Shown: positions 15,639-25,933, numbered from the stretch's first letter. The stretch: 64,000 nucleotides of DNA from Aliidiomarina soli (GCF_003986975.1 NZ_PIPO01000002.1:124001-188000), one strand, 5' to 3'. Notes: a model not told the origin generated them from the letters alone. A program made the numbers and translations.

Positions 15639-18600
15639 TTGGAATTACTAATACGAGCCGCCCAACAACGTAGTAGAGCAACCATTCTGCTGTTCGTTAT
15701 TCTGTTGGCTGGCGGTTTATTTGCGTATCAGACTATCCCCAAGGAAGCGAATCCGGACGTTCCTATCCCGATCATATACGTCTCCATGGTGTATGAGGGG
15801 GTCAGCCCGGAAGATGCGGAACGTTTGATGGTGCGGCCAATGGAGCAAGAGCTTCGATCGATAGAAGGCTTGCGGGAAATGACCGCCATCGCCGGGGAAG
15901 GGCATGCCTCGGTAACACTCGAGTTTGATGCCGGGTTTGATTCCCGCGCGGCGTTGCAGGACGTTCGCGAGAAGGTCGACCGTGCCCGCGCATACATTCC
16001 CCAGGAAGCTGAAGAGCCCAGTGTACATGAAGTGAATGTGGCATTGTTTCCGGTGCTGTCGGTCGGCTTATCCGGGCCGATCTCCGAAGAGGAGCTGATC
16101 CGCACTGCGCGGCTGCTGAAAGAAGAAATAGAAGGGCTTACCGAAGTTCTCGAAGTGACCATAGGTGGTGACCGCGAGGATCTGCTGGAAATTATCGTCG
16201 ACCCGCAGGTGCTCGCCAGTTACAACATTGTTTACAGCGAATTACTCAGTCTTGTTTCGAACAACAACCAGTTGGTCGCCGCAGGGCGCCTGGATATGCA
16301 AAGCGGTAGCTTTTCAATCAAAGTGCCCAGTGTGATTGGAAGCGTAGAAGATGTGCTTTCAGTGCCGGTCAAGGTCGATGGCGATAATGTGGTTACGTTT
16401 GGCGACGTGGCACGGCTGCGGCGTACCTTCTTTGACCCGGAAGGCTTTGCTCGTATTAACGGCCAGCCTGCGGTGGTGCTGGAGATCTCAAAACGAACTG
16501 GTTCCAATGTCATCGATACGGTGCGCAATGTACAACAGCTGCTCGAGGATGCTGGCGAGGTGATGCCGGAAGACTTGCAGGTTGATTATATTCTTGATCA
16601 GTCGAGTGAAGTCGAGCAGATGCTATCAGAGCTGCTCAACAATGTGATGACCGCGGTTATTCTGGTGCTGATCATTATCATCGCGACCATGGGCGTGCGT
16701 TCAGCGTTGATGGTAGGCCTTACCATCCCCGGTGCATTTCTGGCCACCATTCTGGTGCTTTTAACCATCGGCTATACGATGAACATTATTGTGCTGTTTG
16801 CGCTTATTCTGGTCGCCGGGATGTTAGTGGATGGCGCCGTGGTGGTCTGTGAACTGGCCGACCGGAACCGGCAGCAGGGGGATGACCCTTACGACGCCTG
16901 GGCGAAGGCGGCAAGCCGCATGGCCTGGCCAATCATTGCGTCGACCGCGACCACGCTGGCGGTATTCGTTCCCTTGCTATTCTGGCCTGGGGTGGTCGGG
17001 GAGTTCATGAAGTATCTCCCGGCGACGGTAATTATTGCGTTAAGTGCCTCCTTGGTAATGGCACTCATATTTTTACCTACGCTGGGCGCCATTTCAGGGG
17101 TTTCCCAGGCCCGGCAAGAGGCTGTTGAAGGGCGCTTTACCCATTGGTACAAGTCGTCTTTAACCCGCGCCGTGACAAGGCCGTGGTGGGCGCTGGGCGG
17201 AGTGCTGCTGGTTATTGCTGCGATATATGTGTTGTACGGGAAATTTAATCATGGCGTCGAGTTCTTTCCTGCGGTTGAACCGGAATCGGCTCAGGTGGTG
17301 GTGCGCGCACGCGGTGACTACTCGGTCTATGAAAAAGACGCTATGGTGCGTCAGGTCGAACAGCGCCTTGCGGATCTGACTGAAGTACGGGCGCTTTATG
17401 CACGCTCGATAGCGGCACCAGACTGGAATGCCGGTGTCGACACCATAGGGATTTTGCAGTTTCAGTTCATCGACTGGCACCAACGCCGGCCTGCGCGGGA
17501 AATACTCGCTGAAATGCAACGACGCACTGCGGATATCCCTGGACTGGTGCTCGAGTTTCGGGAACAGGAACAGGGCCCGGGTGAAGGGAAACCCTTTCAG
17601 CTGACGGTGAGTGCGATTGAACCTGAGATGATCAATGACCAGGTCACTCGTATTCGCGCGGCGATGGATGACATTGGGGGCTTTACGGATGTGGCCGATG
17701 ATCGCAGCCTGCCGGGCATCGAATGGCGAATTCAGGTGGATCGCGAAGAAGCCGCCCGGCTTGGTACTGACGTGCTGACAGTGGGCAACGCGGTGCAGTT
17801 AGTGACCAATGGTATTTTATTGGCGCGTTACCGTCCCAGTGATGCAATTGATGAAGTAGACATCCGTCTGCGCTTCCCCGAGAGCTGGCGTCATATCGAT
17901 CAGCTACGACAGCTCACGGTACAGTCGTCACGCGGGCAGATCCCGATCGCCAATATGGTCGAGCTTGAAGCGGCGCCTAAAGTAGGAACACTGCGACGGA
18001 TGGACGGGCGGCGCGCGGTGACCATAGAAGCGGATCTGGAAGCGGGGTATCAACTGGATGAGCGCCTGCAGAGTCTGCAGCAGGAAGTTCTCAATGAGTT
18101 GCCGGATGGCGTATTTATCTCTATCGGCGGTGAAGGCGAAGACCAGCAGGAGGCGGCGCAGTTTTTGATGATGGCGTTCCTGGTGGCTATCTTTCTGATG
18201 ACCTTGATCCTGGTGTTGCAGTTTAACAGTCTGTATCAGACCTTCATTGTGCTGTCGGCCATTTTACTGTCAACAGCCGGTATTCTTGGTGGGTTACTAC
18301 TGAACGGACAATCGTTCGGCATCGTGATGGTTGGCATGGGCATTATTGCGCTGGCCGGGATTGTGGTGAATAACAATATTGTATTGATTGACACCTACAA
18401 CGAATTCCGTGGACAGGGCAAAAGTGCGGTAGAGGCCGCGATTGAAACTGGCACGCTGCGTCTGCGGCCAGTGCTGTTGACCGCGATCACCACGATTTTG
18501 GGGCTGATGCCGATGGTGCTCGGGGTCAACGTCAACCTGCTGGAACCAAGTCTTGGCATCGACGCGCCGTCTACGCAGTGGTGGACTCAGCTCTCCAGTG

Positions 18601-18701
18601 CCATTGCTGGTGGTTTGGCATTCGCCACGGTCCTTACCTTACTGTTAACCCCTGTGCTACTGGTTTTGGGCGCGCGTTTTAAAGAGCGGATTCGACACTA
18701 A
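15639..18701 (+). CDS. RND family efflux permease
   Basis: This 1020-residue inner-membrane pump of the AcrB/HAE type exchanges protons for substrate. It starts at a TTG with GGAG upstream. There are 12 membrane segments: TM1 near 12-30, TM2-TM6 about 335-480, TM7 near 512-530 and TM8-TM12 about 840-1010. Two large periplasmic loops lie between. TM4 has LVDGAVVVCE with a single acidic relay residue where AcrB has Asp-Asp, and TM10 has the NNNIVLID segment. Length is typical. It is coupled to the adaptor gene and ends two bases before the stop of a convergent isochorismatase gene. Whether it moves drugs, lipids or another compound cannot be told. Confidence 0.93.
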   Translation: MELLIRAAQQRSRATILLFVILLAGGLFAYQTIPKEANPDVPIPIIYVSMVYEGVSPEDAERLMVRPMEQELRSIEGLREMTAIAGEGHASVTLEFDAGFDSRAALQDVREKVDRARAYIPQEAEEPSVHEVNVALFPVLSVGLSGPISEEELIRTARLLKEEIEGLTEVLEVTIGGDREDLLEIIVDPQVLASYNIVYSELLSLVSNNNQLVAAGRLDMQSGSFSIKVPSVIGSVEDVLSVPVKVDGDNVVTFGDVARLRRTFFDPEGFARINGQPAVVLEISKRTGSNVIDTVRNVQQLLEDAGEVMPEDLQVDYILDQSSEVEQMLSELLNNVMTAVILVLIIIIATMGVRSALMVGLTIPGAFLATILVLLTIGYTMNIIVLFALILVAGMLVDGAVVVCELADRNRQQGDDPYDAWAKAASRMAWPIIASTATTLAVFVPLLFWPGVVGEFMKYLPATVIIALSASLVMALIFLPTLGAISGVSQARQEAVEGRFTHWYKSSLTRAVTRPWWALGGVLLVIAAIYVLYGKFNHGVEFFPAVEPESAQVVVRARGDYSVYEKDAMVRQVEQRLADLTEVRALYARSIAAPDWNAGVDTIGILQFQFIDWHQRRPAREILAEMQRRTADIPGLVLEFREQEQGPGEGKPFQLTVSAIEPEMINDQVTRIRAAMDDIGGFTDVADDRSLPGIEWRIQVDREEAARLGTDVLTVGNAVQLVTNGILLARYRPSDAIDEVDIRLRFPESWRHIDQLRQLTVQSSRGQIPIANMVELEAAPKVGTLRRMDGRRAVTIEADLEAGYQLDERLQSLQQEVLNELPDGVFISIGGEGEDQQEAAQFLMMAFLVAIFLMTLILVLQFNSLYQTFIVLSAILLSTAGILGGLLLNGQSFGIVMVGMGIIALAGIVVNNNIVLIDTYNEFRGQGKSAVEAAIETGTLRLRPVLLTAITTILGLMPMVLGVNVNLLEPSLGIDAPSTQWWTQLSSAIAGGLAFATVLTLLLTPVLLVLGARFKERIRH

Positions 18702-18703
18702 AA

Positions 18704-19261
18704 CTAGCGGATATAGGTTTTACTAATGTGACGAAATTCGTCAGTAGCGCTTTGCTGAAGCCACTCAAAGGCCACCATCTCGCTACTGACGACAACGCAG
18801 CCAGCATCCCGCATGCGCTGTAAGGCCAGTTCTTTATTGGTGGAATTGCGCGAACCGACTGCGTCTGCCACCACGAAGATCTGAAAACCGGCAGCCTGCA
18901 TGTCGAGGGCCGTTTGTAATACGCAAACATGGGTTTCGGTGCCGGTTAGAATAACCTGTGGCCGTTTTAACGCTTTCAGGCAGGTAGCAATATCGTCTTC
19001 GGCGAAGGCACTGAAATGGGTTTTTTCCATTACTTCAGCCGCTTTCACCAGCTCCGTCAGTTCGCTCACCGTGTGGCCGAGCCCTTGCGGATACTGTTCA
19101 GTGACGATCGCGGGCACGTCCAACTCAGCAGCCACCTGCAGCAACCAGCTGTTGCGCTCTATAATTGCCTGACTGTCGGCAATGGCGGGCGCCAGGCGTT
19201 GCTGGATATCAATCAGCAATAGAAAACTGCTGTGACGATTGATTAATGCGGCATGTTTCAT
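18704..19261 (-). CDS. Isochorismatase-family cysteine hydrolase
   Basis: This 185-residue alpha/beta hydrolase of the isochorismatase/nicotinamidase superfamily shows the catalytic triad: Asp18 in LLLIDIQQRL, Lys in EKTHFSAF and Cys in GTETHVCVLQTALD. It resembles the YcaC-like group, in which reported substrates are small amides, though many members are uncharacterised. GGAGGC lies before the ATG. Its start overlaps the stop of the serine-hydrolase gene by four bases, so the two are translationally coupled. The overall function of this pair is not obvious. Confidence 0.88.
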   Translation of the reverse strand: MKHAALINRHSSFLLLIDIQQRLAPAIADSQAIIERNSWLLQVAAELDVPAIVTEQYPQGLGHTVSELTELVKAAEVMEKTHFSAFAEDDIATCLKALKRPQVILTGTETHVCVLQTALDMQAAGFQIFVVADAVGSRNSTNKELALQRMRDAGCVVVSSEMVAFEWLQQSATDEFRHISKTYIR

Positions 19262-20883
19262 GGCGCCTCCGGCGTTGTCTTACGGCTGAAATGAACGTCG
19301 CGATAGTAATTAGTCGGGTAGAGTCCTACCTGCGTCAGTACAGGACGCAGGGTGAAACGTATATTCAGACCTTCGACCTTGCCTTCAGCGTCCATACTAA
19401 AATAGACGAACTTCTCGCGTTGTGCGCGGTTGTGGTAACTGGCCCGCCAGGTATTGTGATGCCAGTGTTCAAGATCGAGCAGACTTTGCCCATCATTCCA
19501 CAGGTGCAGCGACAGGCCGCCGTTGTCATTGACATAGACTTCAATCTCGCCGTAGAGGTCATCAACATAGCGGCCAGCCATTTGGGTCAGGGTGAAACTT
19601 GGCTGTGTGCCTGTCTGGCGATTCGCCTCTATGCGCTCGCGCTCTTCCATGGCCTGGTCGAAGCGGGCCTGGTAGGCGTCGAAGTACTCTCGTTGCCAGT
19701 CTTTGACAGGCAACTCAGCGACCCGATCAATGATTTCATTGACCACAGCGGGACGGTAGTTTTCAAAGGTATTGGTCATCACAACGATGCCGAGATCAAG
19801 CTCTGGAACCAGGGTTAAGCTGGTATTGAAGCCGTCGGTAGCACCACCATGAGAGGAGGTAGCGAGTCCGCGATAGCTGTTCAGCGTCCAGCCAAATCCG
19901 TAGGCTCGCACGGGTTCATTGCGGTCGCTTCGGGAAAGCGCGATCTGCGGTTGATGCATCTGTTGCATCGTTTCTTCACTTATCAGCCGCTCCCCGGCAT
20001 AGACCCCAGGTTCACCGAGCTGTAAACGGATCCACTGAGCCATGTCATGAGCGCTGGTATTGACTGACGCGGAAGGGCCAACATTGTCGAAATTCCGTCG
20101 TTGAATGGGAACAATGTCGCCTTCAATATACTGATGTGGCCAGGCGATATTGTTATCGTCGGCTGTGAACTGGGTGATTGAGGTGTTGCTGCGCGCCATG
20201 TTCAGTGGCGCAAACAGACGCTGGGCAATAAAATCATCCCAGGACATGCCCGACACGGCTGCAACAATTTCCCCTGCGGCTGAATACATCACGTTGCTGT
20301 ACACATAACGGGAGCGGAACGCTGCTTCAGGCTCAAGGTGGCGCATTTGCCGGATCACGGTTTCGCGGCTGGCGGTTGGCATGTAGCGCAGCTGGTTACC
20401 GGTCATCCGACCAACGCCGACCTGATGGCTTAACAAATCGCGGATGCGAACCTCATGAGTCACCCAGGGGTCACTTAACTGGAAGTAGGGTAAATGGTCA
20501 ATCACGCGGTCATCCCAGTTGAGTTTGCCTTCATCGACCAATATCGCCAACGCTGCTGCGGTCATCGCCTTGGTGGTTGAAGCGACGCCGAACAGGCTGT
20601 GCGGGTTGACCGCCTGTTGTTGCTCAAGGCCGAGCACGCCAAAGCCTTTGGCGTAAATGACTTCGTCATTTTGGACGACGGCGACCGCCATGCCGGGAAC
20701 CTGCCACTGAACGCGACCGCGTTCGATGTAGTCATCAAGACTGACCCTGCCATCCGGGTTAAGCTGGGAAGCGGCCTGGGTTGCAGCCGGCAGGCAAAGC
20801 ACCGCGGCGGTACTGGCAGCAACGACAAGCTGGCGCATGGCAGAGTGAAAACTAGCGATGGAGCGGCGGGATGAACTTAACAT
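19258..20883 (-). CDS. Serine hydrolase, class C beta-lactamase family, periplasmic
   Basis: This 541-residue protein has an N-terminal signal (cleavage after ATQAA, about residue 38) and an intact class-C serine-hydrolase domain. The nucleophile motif is S-T-T-K in VASTTKAMTA, the second motif is YSN in RYVYSNVMYS, and HGG is in SSHGGATDGF. The C-terminal 120 residues (FTLTQMAGRYVDDLYGEIEVY) match the DUF3471 lipocalin-like add-on seen in many such hydrolases. It may be a D-aminopeptidase, esterase or penicillin-binding-type enzyme. It is active by motif, in contrast with the relative at 7699-9471. A methionine 15 residues in is an alternative start but has no better ribosome site. Confidence 0.88.
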   Translation of the reverse strand: MLSSSRRSIASFHSAMRQLVVAASTAAVLCLPAATQAASQLNPDGRVSLDDYIERGRVQWQVPGMAVAVVQNDEVIYAKGFGVLGLEQQQAVNPHSLFGVASTTKAMTAAALAILVDEGKLNWDDRVIDHLPYFQLSDPWVTHEVRIRDLLSHQVGVGRMTGNQLRYMPTASRETVIRQMRHLEPEAAFRSRYVYSNVMYSAAGEIVAAVSGMSWDDFIAQRLFAPLNMARSNTSITQFTADDNNIAWPHQYIEGDIVPIQRRNFDNVGPSASVNTSAHDMAQWIRLQLGEPGVYAGERLISEETMQQMHQPQIALSRSDRNEPVRAYGFGWTLNSYRGLATSSHGGATDGFNTSLTLVPELDLGIVVMTNTFENYRPAVVNEIIDRVAELPVKDWQREYFDAYQARFDQAMEERERIEANRQTGTQPSFTLTQMAGRYVDDLYGEIEVYVNDNGGLSLHLWNDGQSLLDLEHWHHNTWRASYHNRAQREKFVYFSMDAEGKVEGLNIRFTLRPVLTQVGLYPTNYYRDVHFSRKTTPEAP

Positions 20884-20986
20884 GGGAGGCCTTTTAGTAA
20901 CGATTAATAAAAAACGTGGTCACGGAAGTACTTGCAACCGGCAAGCTGGCTGAAATAGTATCGAGCTTTTAACCACGAGGTACGCC

Positions 20987-21829
20987 GTGAAACTTGCGAC
21001 CCTGGGGCCACCAGGCACTTATTCTGATGTGGTTGCGACTATGTATCAGCAGCAACCCGGCGTCGTCTTCGGTGCCAGGCTGGTCTACTACAGTCATCTG
21101 CAACGCTGCCTGCAGGCTTTGCCCGATGAAGCCGACTATGCAGTGGTACCTATAGAGAACATATCAGAAGGCTTCGTACCTGTCGTGCTGGATTATCTGG
21201 TCACTGCCGATCTGCATATTGTCAGCGAGCACTACCAGTCGATTGAATTCAGTGCCTGCGGGGCGGTGGGGGAACTTTCTGAGTGTAAGCGCTTGTATGT
21301 GCAGTTTGTTGCCAGCGGCCAATGTCGGGACTTTATCGATGCACTGGGTGATGTGGAGATCCTGACGACGCAAAGCAACAGCGAGTCACTGCTACTGGCG
21401 GCGGAATTCGGTCAGGGGGCGATGGCCATTGTGCCGAACCATTTATTGGCCGATGCAGCGGCGGATACTATGCCTTGGCGGCAGACTAACGTACACGACT
21501 ACAGTCACAATGCCACCCGGTTTTTGCTGCTGGCACCCGGGCCTGCTCAGGTTGAAGACGTTATTGTAGAGGACGGCGTAGCCCGTAAAACATCGCTGAT
21601 GGTGATGAATGACAATGACCGTCCGGGTTTGCTTGAGCAAGTGTTGCACTGCTTTTCGACCCGGCGTCTGAACCTGTCATCAATTGTATCGCGACCCACT
21701 GGCCAGGGGTTTGGCCAATACCATTTCTTTATGGACGTCGAAGCGAGTCTGAACAATATCGCCATGCAGGGCGCGCTGCGGGCGTTGCAACAAATCACCC
21801 GGGTCAAAGTGCTCGGCTGTTATGGCTAG
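20987..21829 (+). CDS. pheA: Prephenate dehydratase, single-function form
   Basis: This 280-residue enzyme converts prephenate to phenylpyruvate in phenylalanine synthesis. It has the opening LGPPGTYSD, the catalytic-domain motif VPIENISEG, the NATRFLLLA segment with the conserved Thr-Arg-Phe, and a C-terminal ACT domain (about 200-280) with DRPGLLEQVL and SRPTGQGFGQYHFFMD. The ACT domain mediates feedback inhibition by phenylalanine. The chorismate-mutase domain fused in E. coli PheA is absent, so mutase activity must come from elsewhere. The start is GTG with CGAGG before it. It is divergent from the serine hydrolase gene and convergent with the DUF389 gene. Confidence 0.9.
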   Translation: MKLATLGPPGTYSDVVATMYQQQPGVVFGARLVYYSHLQRCLQALPDEADYAVVPIENISEGFVPVVLDYLVTADLHIVSEHYQSIEFSACGAVGELSECKRLYVQFVASGQCRDFIDALGDVEILTTQSNSESLLLAAEFGQGAMAIVPNHLLADAAADTMPWRQTNVHDYSHNATRFLLLAPGPAQVEDVIVEDGVARKTSLMVMNDNDRPGLLEQVLHCFSTRRLNLSSIVSRPTGQGFGQYHFFMDVEASLNNIAMQGALRALQQITRVKVLGCYG

Positions 21830-21843
21830 AGCTGAACGTCGTA

Positions 21844-23802
21844 TTACAGGCGAATTCGATGGCCAAGTTCCAACACGACGTCGCGCTCCCAGCGTGACTC
21901 CAGTTGCGCTTTCAGCTGCAACGCCTGCTCCGGCGACAAGGGTGCCGCTGCCAGCGTTTCAGCTCGAAGGACGATAGTATCCTGGCTCAGACTAACATCG
22001 ACATTGACCAGACGTACCTCAACATCAGATAACAGAAACACCCGTTGCGCCGTGTCACGCTCGAACTGCCAGTGCTGATACATGCCGGCAAACGACAGCG
22101 ACAGAGGAATGGTAATCAGCACAATCGACACCGCGGTTATTGCCAGACCCCGCTTGGCGCGCTGAACCGGGGCGAAGCCAAGAACGAGAAAGGTAATGAC
22201 CGCGGCGCCTATCACGCCGACTAAGTTGGTAACAAACAACAGGCCTGCCCCGTAGACCATGTCCCAGCGCCACCAGCCGAGCCCGATGCCGACCACACAA
22301 AGGGGTGGCACCAGCGCCACGGCGATCGCCACCCCCGGCAGACTGCGCATCACCGAGCTGCGGGCATAGGCATAGGCGCCTGCGACACCACAGGCAATCG
22401 CGATGCCTAAATCGAGAATGGCAGGTTGCAGCCGGCCCTGGATCTCCGGGGTTATCTGCTCAATCGGGAACAGGCGGGCGATGATCGCGGCAGTTGCCAG
22501 TGATAAGCCAATCCCTATACCAATGGTCCGCGCCGACTGGGCAAATAAATTGCCTTCACCGCGCAGAATCGCCATCGCCGCGGAGACCAGCGGCGCCATT
22601 AATGGCGCCAGGATCATCGCCCCGATGATCACCGCCGCGCTGTTCACGAACAGACCCATCGCCGCAACCATGGTGCTAAGCATCATTAATGCCACGTAAT
22701 CGGGGCTTGGGGTCGCATTGTCGCGCAGCTGAACAAAGGCTTCTTTAAAGTCATCTTCCAGGGCATGGGTGAAAAACGGCAACCGACGACTAATATTGGC
22801 AACCCGGGTTTCATTCTGTGGCAGGTTCTCGATGCGCATGGTGTCTTTGTTATCATCCCGGGCCAAATGCATGTCGTGGTAGGCGTCACTCATGTTAATG
22901 CGCGCGGCACGCGGAAACATGGTCAGCTCAATGGTGCTCGCTTTACGGGGTCGTCCATCGAGGTAGAACTTTAGTGTTTGCGCGGACTCAATGGTCAGTG
23001 TATCGGCTTTGATATAACTGAGCGCGGCTGGCAGGCGTTGTAACGAGCGACGCTTACGGCTCAGGGTGGCAAAAATAAAGGCCAGGTACTGGACGATGGA
23101 TTTAGGCGCAATAACAATGGCCGAGAAACGCGCATCCTGTGCCGAGAGACTGGTATTTAGGAGACGCGCCGCACCACCTTGCAGATCGTTTTCAAACGCA
23201 ATAAGCCCGGTGATAACGGTGCGGATTTTTTGTTTGCGTGTGGTCGAAAGAACCACCGGCACCGCTCTGATAGAAAACAACGTCTGGATACTGGACCAGA
23301 GTAATGCCAGCCAATAGAGTGAAAAACGCCAGGCGGACTGGTTTCGGCGCAGATAAAGGCTGCTGCGTTGATTAAGGAATGGTGTTTCACCCAGGTTCAT
23401 GGTCCCGAGCACAATTTCATCATTGCAGCGCAGAATGTCGAGTGCTTCCGGGTCATTCTCAAAGGCCAGACGGATAGCGTCGCTGGTTTGTTTGGGTAGC
23501 TTAAACCACTGGCTCAGCATGAGCCCCTTTTCTAACGGGACTAAGCCTAACGAAAAGTTTAGTGTTTTAGCTAAGTCGATGAATTCACGAACATTCATGT
23601 CGGTGACCAGGGCCACCACATGGTCCGCCTGGTCACTGTAATAACCGGGACGCTGGAGAAAGTCGTCGAGCTCAGCATCGATTAACTCGATTTGATGGGT
23701 CAGGGCAAAACTATGGATGCTTTCCAGCAACGGAAACTGATCTTTGGGGTACACGACCAGTGCTTTCTCGACATACCTGGTGTTATTTTTTTCCGTGGTC
23801 AT
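21844..23802 (-). CDS. DUF389 (TIGR00341-like) membrane protein
   Basis: This 652-residue protein has a soluble N-terminal half (about 1-370). It contains a LCB5/diacylglycerol-kinase-like stretch (TRKQKIRTVITGL..LQGGAARLLNTSLSAQDARFSAIVIAPK). A hydrophobic half of six or seven membrane helices follows, with DYVALMMLSTMVAAMGLFVNSAAVIIGAMILAPLMAPLVSAAMA, the hallmark of DUF389. A short C-terminal soluble domain follows. Family function is unknown. The N-terminal extension makes it longer than many DUF389 proteins. GGAGAG precedes the ATG. Confidence 0.86.
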   Translation of the reverse strand: MTTEKNNTRYVEKALVVYPKDQFPLLESIHSFALTHQIELIDAELDDFLQRPGYYSDQADHVVALVTDMNVREFIDLAKTLNFSLGLVPLEKGLMLSQWFKLPKQTSDAIRLAFENDPEALDILRCNDEIVLGTMNLGETPFLNQRSSLYLRRNQSAWRFSLYWLALLWSSIQTLFSIRAVPVVLSTTRKQKIRTVITGLIAFENDLQGGAARLLNTSLSAQDARFSAIVIAPKSIVQYLAFIFATLSRKRRSLQRLPAALSYIKADTLTIESAQTLKFYLDGRPRKASTIELTMFPRAARINMSDAYHDMHLARDDNKDTMRIENLPQNETRVANISRRLPFFTHALEDDFKEAFVQLRDNATPSPDYVALMMLSTMVAAMGLFVNSAAVIIGAMILAPLMAPLVSAAMAILRGEGNLFAQSARTIGIGIGLSLATAAIIARLFPIEQITPEIQGRLQPAILDLGIAIACGVAGAYAYARSSVMRSLPGVAIAVALVPPLCVVGIGLGWWRWDMVYGAGLLFVTNLVGVIGAAVITFLVLGFAPVQRAKRGLAITAVSIVLITIPLSLSFAGMYQHWQFERDTAQRVFLLSDVEVRLVNVDVSLSQDTIVLRAETLAAAPLSPEQALQLKAQLESRWERDVVLELGHRIRL

Positions 23803-23944
23803 CTGATCTCTCCGTTAGCGGGTAAATCTTTGCCTAAAATAGTCGGCGCAGCTGGAGTCCGTGGCTTAGAATAGGGTAGCCTTAACCACTTTGTGTTTGC
23901 TTAGCTCGCTTGCGGACTGTGTTGAATGTTACGAGGAGCCACCA

Positions 23945-25933
23945 ATGAAGTCATCTTTATTTATTGCCAGTGTTGTTACCGGGGCGATTCTTGTCAGCGC
24001 CTGTGCCACCACCCAAGGCCCCGCACCCGGCACCAGTATGCAGGTTCGGCTGATGCAGACCACGGATCTGCATGCCTATATGAAAGGCTATGATTACTTT
24101 GCCCAGCAACCGACCAGCGACTACGGACTCGCTCACACGGCGGTCCTTATTGAGCAGGCGCGCAGTGAAAGCGCCAACTCGGTGCTGATTGATAACGGCG
24201 ATGTGATTCAGGGCTCAGCGCTGGGCGATTATGTCGCTGGCGAAGGGGTTTCCTACTTAACGCAGCAGACTCACCCGGTGATTGCTGCGCTCAACACCCT
24301 GCAGTATGACGTCGCCAACCTGGGTAACCATGAATTCAACTTTGGCCTCGAATTTCTGCAAGCGACGCTTTCCCAGGCAGATTTCCCGTTTATTAGTGCG
24401 AATACCTTTATAGCCCCGAGCGCAGAGAGCAGCGGCAAACAGGACGTTCCTTTTGGCTCAGCCGAGCCGTTGGTCGAGCCTTATGTCATTTTGCAGCGTG
24501 ACTTTGTTGCCAGTGATGGTCGCACACATCAACTGAATATCGGTGTGATTGGTTTTGTGCCTCCGCAGATCATGAACTGGGACGCCCATCATCTGGACGG
24601 TAAAATCCAGGTTCAGGATATGGTCAAAGCGGCCGAACACTATATCCCGTTGATGCGAGAGCAGGGGGCCGACATTGTGGTTGCGGTTCCGCACTCGGGG
24701 TTGCAGAACTTTGACCATTATCCGCAATTTGCTGAGCAGGCCAGTCTGCAGCTGGCCAAAGTAGCGGGCATTGACGTCATTTTATTTGGCCATCAGCACC
24801 GCGTATTTCCAGGCGCAAGTGATTATGATGATTTACCCGGCGTCGATAACGATGGCGGCTATATTCATGGGGTGCCAGCGGTACAGCCGGGTTACTGGGG
24901 AAGCCACCTCGGGCTGATAGATTTGCAGCTGCGTTACGACCAGGGCTGGCAGGTTGCGGGCAGTCAGGTGAGCCTGCGTGAAATCGACGAACGTACTCAT
25001 GCTCAGGTGGATGCCAGCGTGGCAAACGCCCACAGCGAGACACTGCAACGCTTAAATCAGCCTGTGGCGTCGTTGCAAACCCCGTTACGGAATCATTTTG
25101 CAATGGTGACCCCGGAGCTGACGGTGCAGTTGATCAATGAAGCGCAACAGACGCATGGCGAAACACTGCAACAACAGGGCATTCTACCCACAGACTTACC
25201 GGTTTTAAGTGCTGCCGCACCCTTTAGAAACGGCAGTCAGGGGTCTTCTGATTACACCAGTATTGCAGCCGGCGAGCTTACGTTGGGCAACCTGAGTGAC
25301 CTGTATGTTTACCCCAATACCTTGCAGGTGGTGCGGGTGAATGGCGCTCAGTTGCGCGACTGGCTGGAGATGAGCGCGCGTGCCTATGAACAGATCAGTA
25401 TGCAACCGGAGAGCAACGAATGGCTGCTGAGAGAGGATGTCGCGAGTTACAATTTTGACATTATCCGCGGTGTTACGTACGAAATTCAGCCGCACCACCC
25501 AGCACGTTTCAACGCCGACGGTGAGCTAATCCATCCACGTCATCACCGGGTTTACAATTTGCGGTATCAGGGACTGCTGGTTTCACGGGACGACGAATTT
25601 TTAGTCGTCACCAATAACTACCGGGCCTCAGGGGGCGGTAACTTTCCTCATCTGGATGGTAGTTTAACGGTGTACCAGAGTGCCGAGCAGACTCGTCAGC
25701 TGGTAGCAGATTATTTGCGCCGGCAGGCAGCAACGAATGAGGGGGTCCTGGCCCCAGAACTGGATATACACTGGCACCTGGCGTTGCCCCGTGGTGCTCG
25801 TGCCCTGATGCAGTCGGCGGGAAGTGCAGCGGCGCGCGAAGAGGCCGCCCAGTTGCGTGATATCGAGCATTTACCAGACTACCATGACCATGAATTCGGC
25901 GAAGGGTTTGCAGTCTATCGGGTGCTCCCGTAG
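23945..25933 (+). CDS. cpdB: 2',3'-cyclic-nucleotide 2'-phosphodiesterase / 3'-nucleotidase lipoprotein
   Basis: The start chosen is the ATG at 23945, which has GAGGAG upstream and opens a lipoprotein signal (lipobox VSAC, Cys20), giving 662 residues. A calcineurin-like metallophosphatase domain shows TTDLHAYM (Asp41, His43), DNGDVIQGS, GNHEFNFG, VPHSG and FGHQHRVF. The C-terminal 5'-nucleotidase domain has RNG and NYRASGGGNFPHL, which binds the base. CpdB-type enzymes degrade 2',3'-cyclic nucleotides and 3'-nucleotides in the periplasm for phosphate and nucleoside salvage. This one is lipid-anchored instead of soluble. Its closeness to CpdB rather than UshA rests on overall motif layout. Confidence 0.88.
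   Translation: MKSSLFIASVVTGAILVSACATTQGPAPGTSMQVRLMQTTDLHAYMKGYDYFAQQPTSDYGLAHTAVLIEQARSESANSVLIDNGDVIQGSALGDYVAGEGVSYLTQQTHPVIAALNTLQYDVANLGNHEFNFGLEFLQATLSQADFPFISANTFIAPSAESSGKQDVPFGSAEPLVEPYVILQRDFVASDGRTHQLNIGVIGFVPPQIMNWDAHHLDGKIQVQDMVKAAEHYIPLMREQGADIVVAVPHSGLQNFDHYPQFAEQASLQLAKVAGIDVILFGHQHRVFPGASDYDDLPGVDNDGGYIHGVPAVQPGYWGSHLGLIDLQLRYDQGWQVAGSQVSLREIDERTHAQVDASVANAHSETLQRLNQPVASLQTPLRNHFAMVTPELTVQLINEAQQTHGETLQQQGILPTDLPVLSAAAPFRNGSQGSSDYTSIAAGELTLGNLSDLYVYPNTLQVVRVNGAQLRDWLEMSARAYEQISMQPESNEWLLREDVASYNFDIIRGVTYEIQPHHPARFNADGELIHPRHHRVYNLRYQGLLVSRDDEFLVVTNNYRASGGGNFPHLDGSLTVYQSAEQTRQLVADYLRRQAATNEGVLAPELDIHWHLALPRGARALMQSAGSAAAREEAAQLRDIEHLPDYHDHEFGEGFAVYRVLP

Noticed and set aside
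23891-23944. Longer N-terminus for the cyclic-nucleotide phosphodiesterase
   Set aside because: The extra 18 residues would precede the lipoprotein signal, and GAGGAG lies right before the inner ATG.
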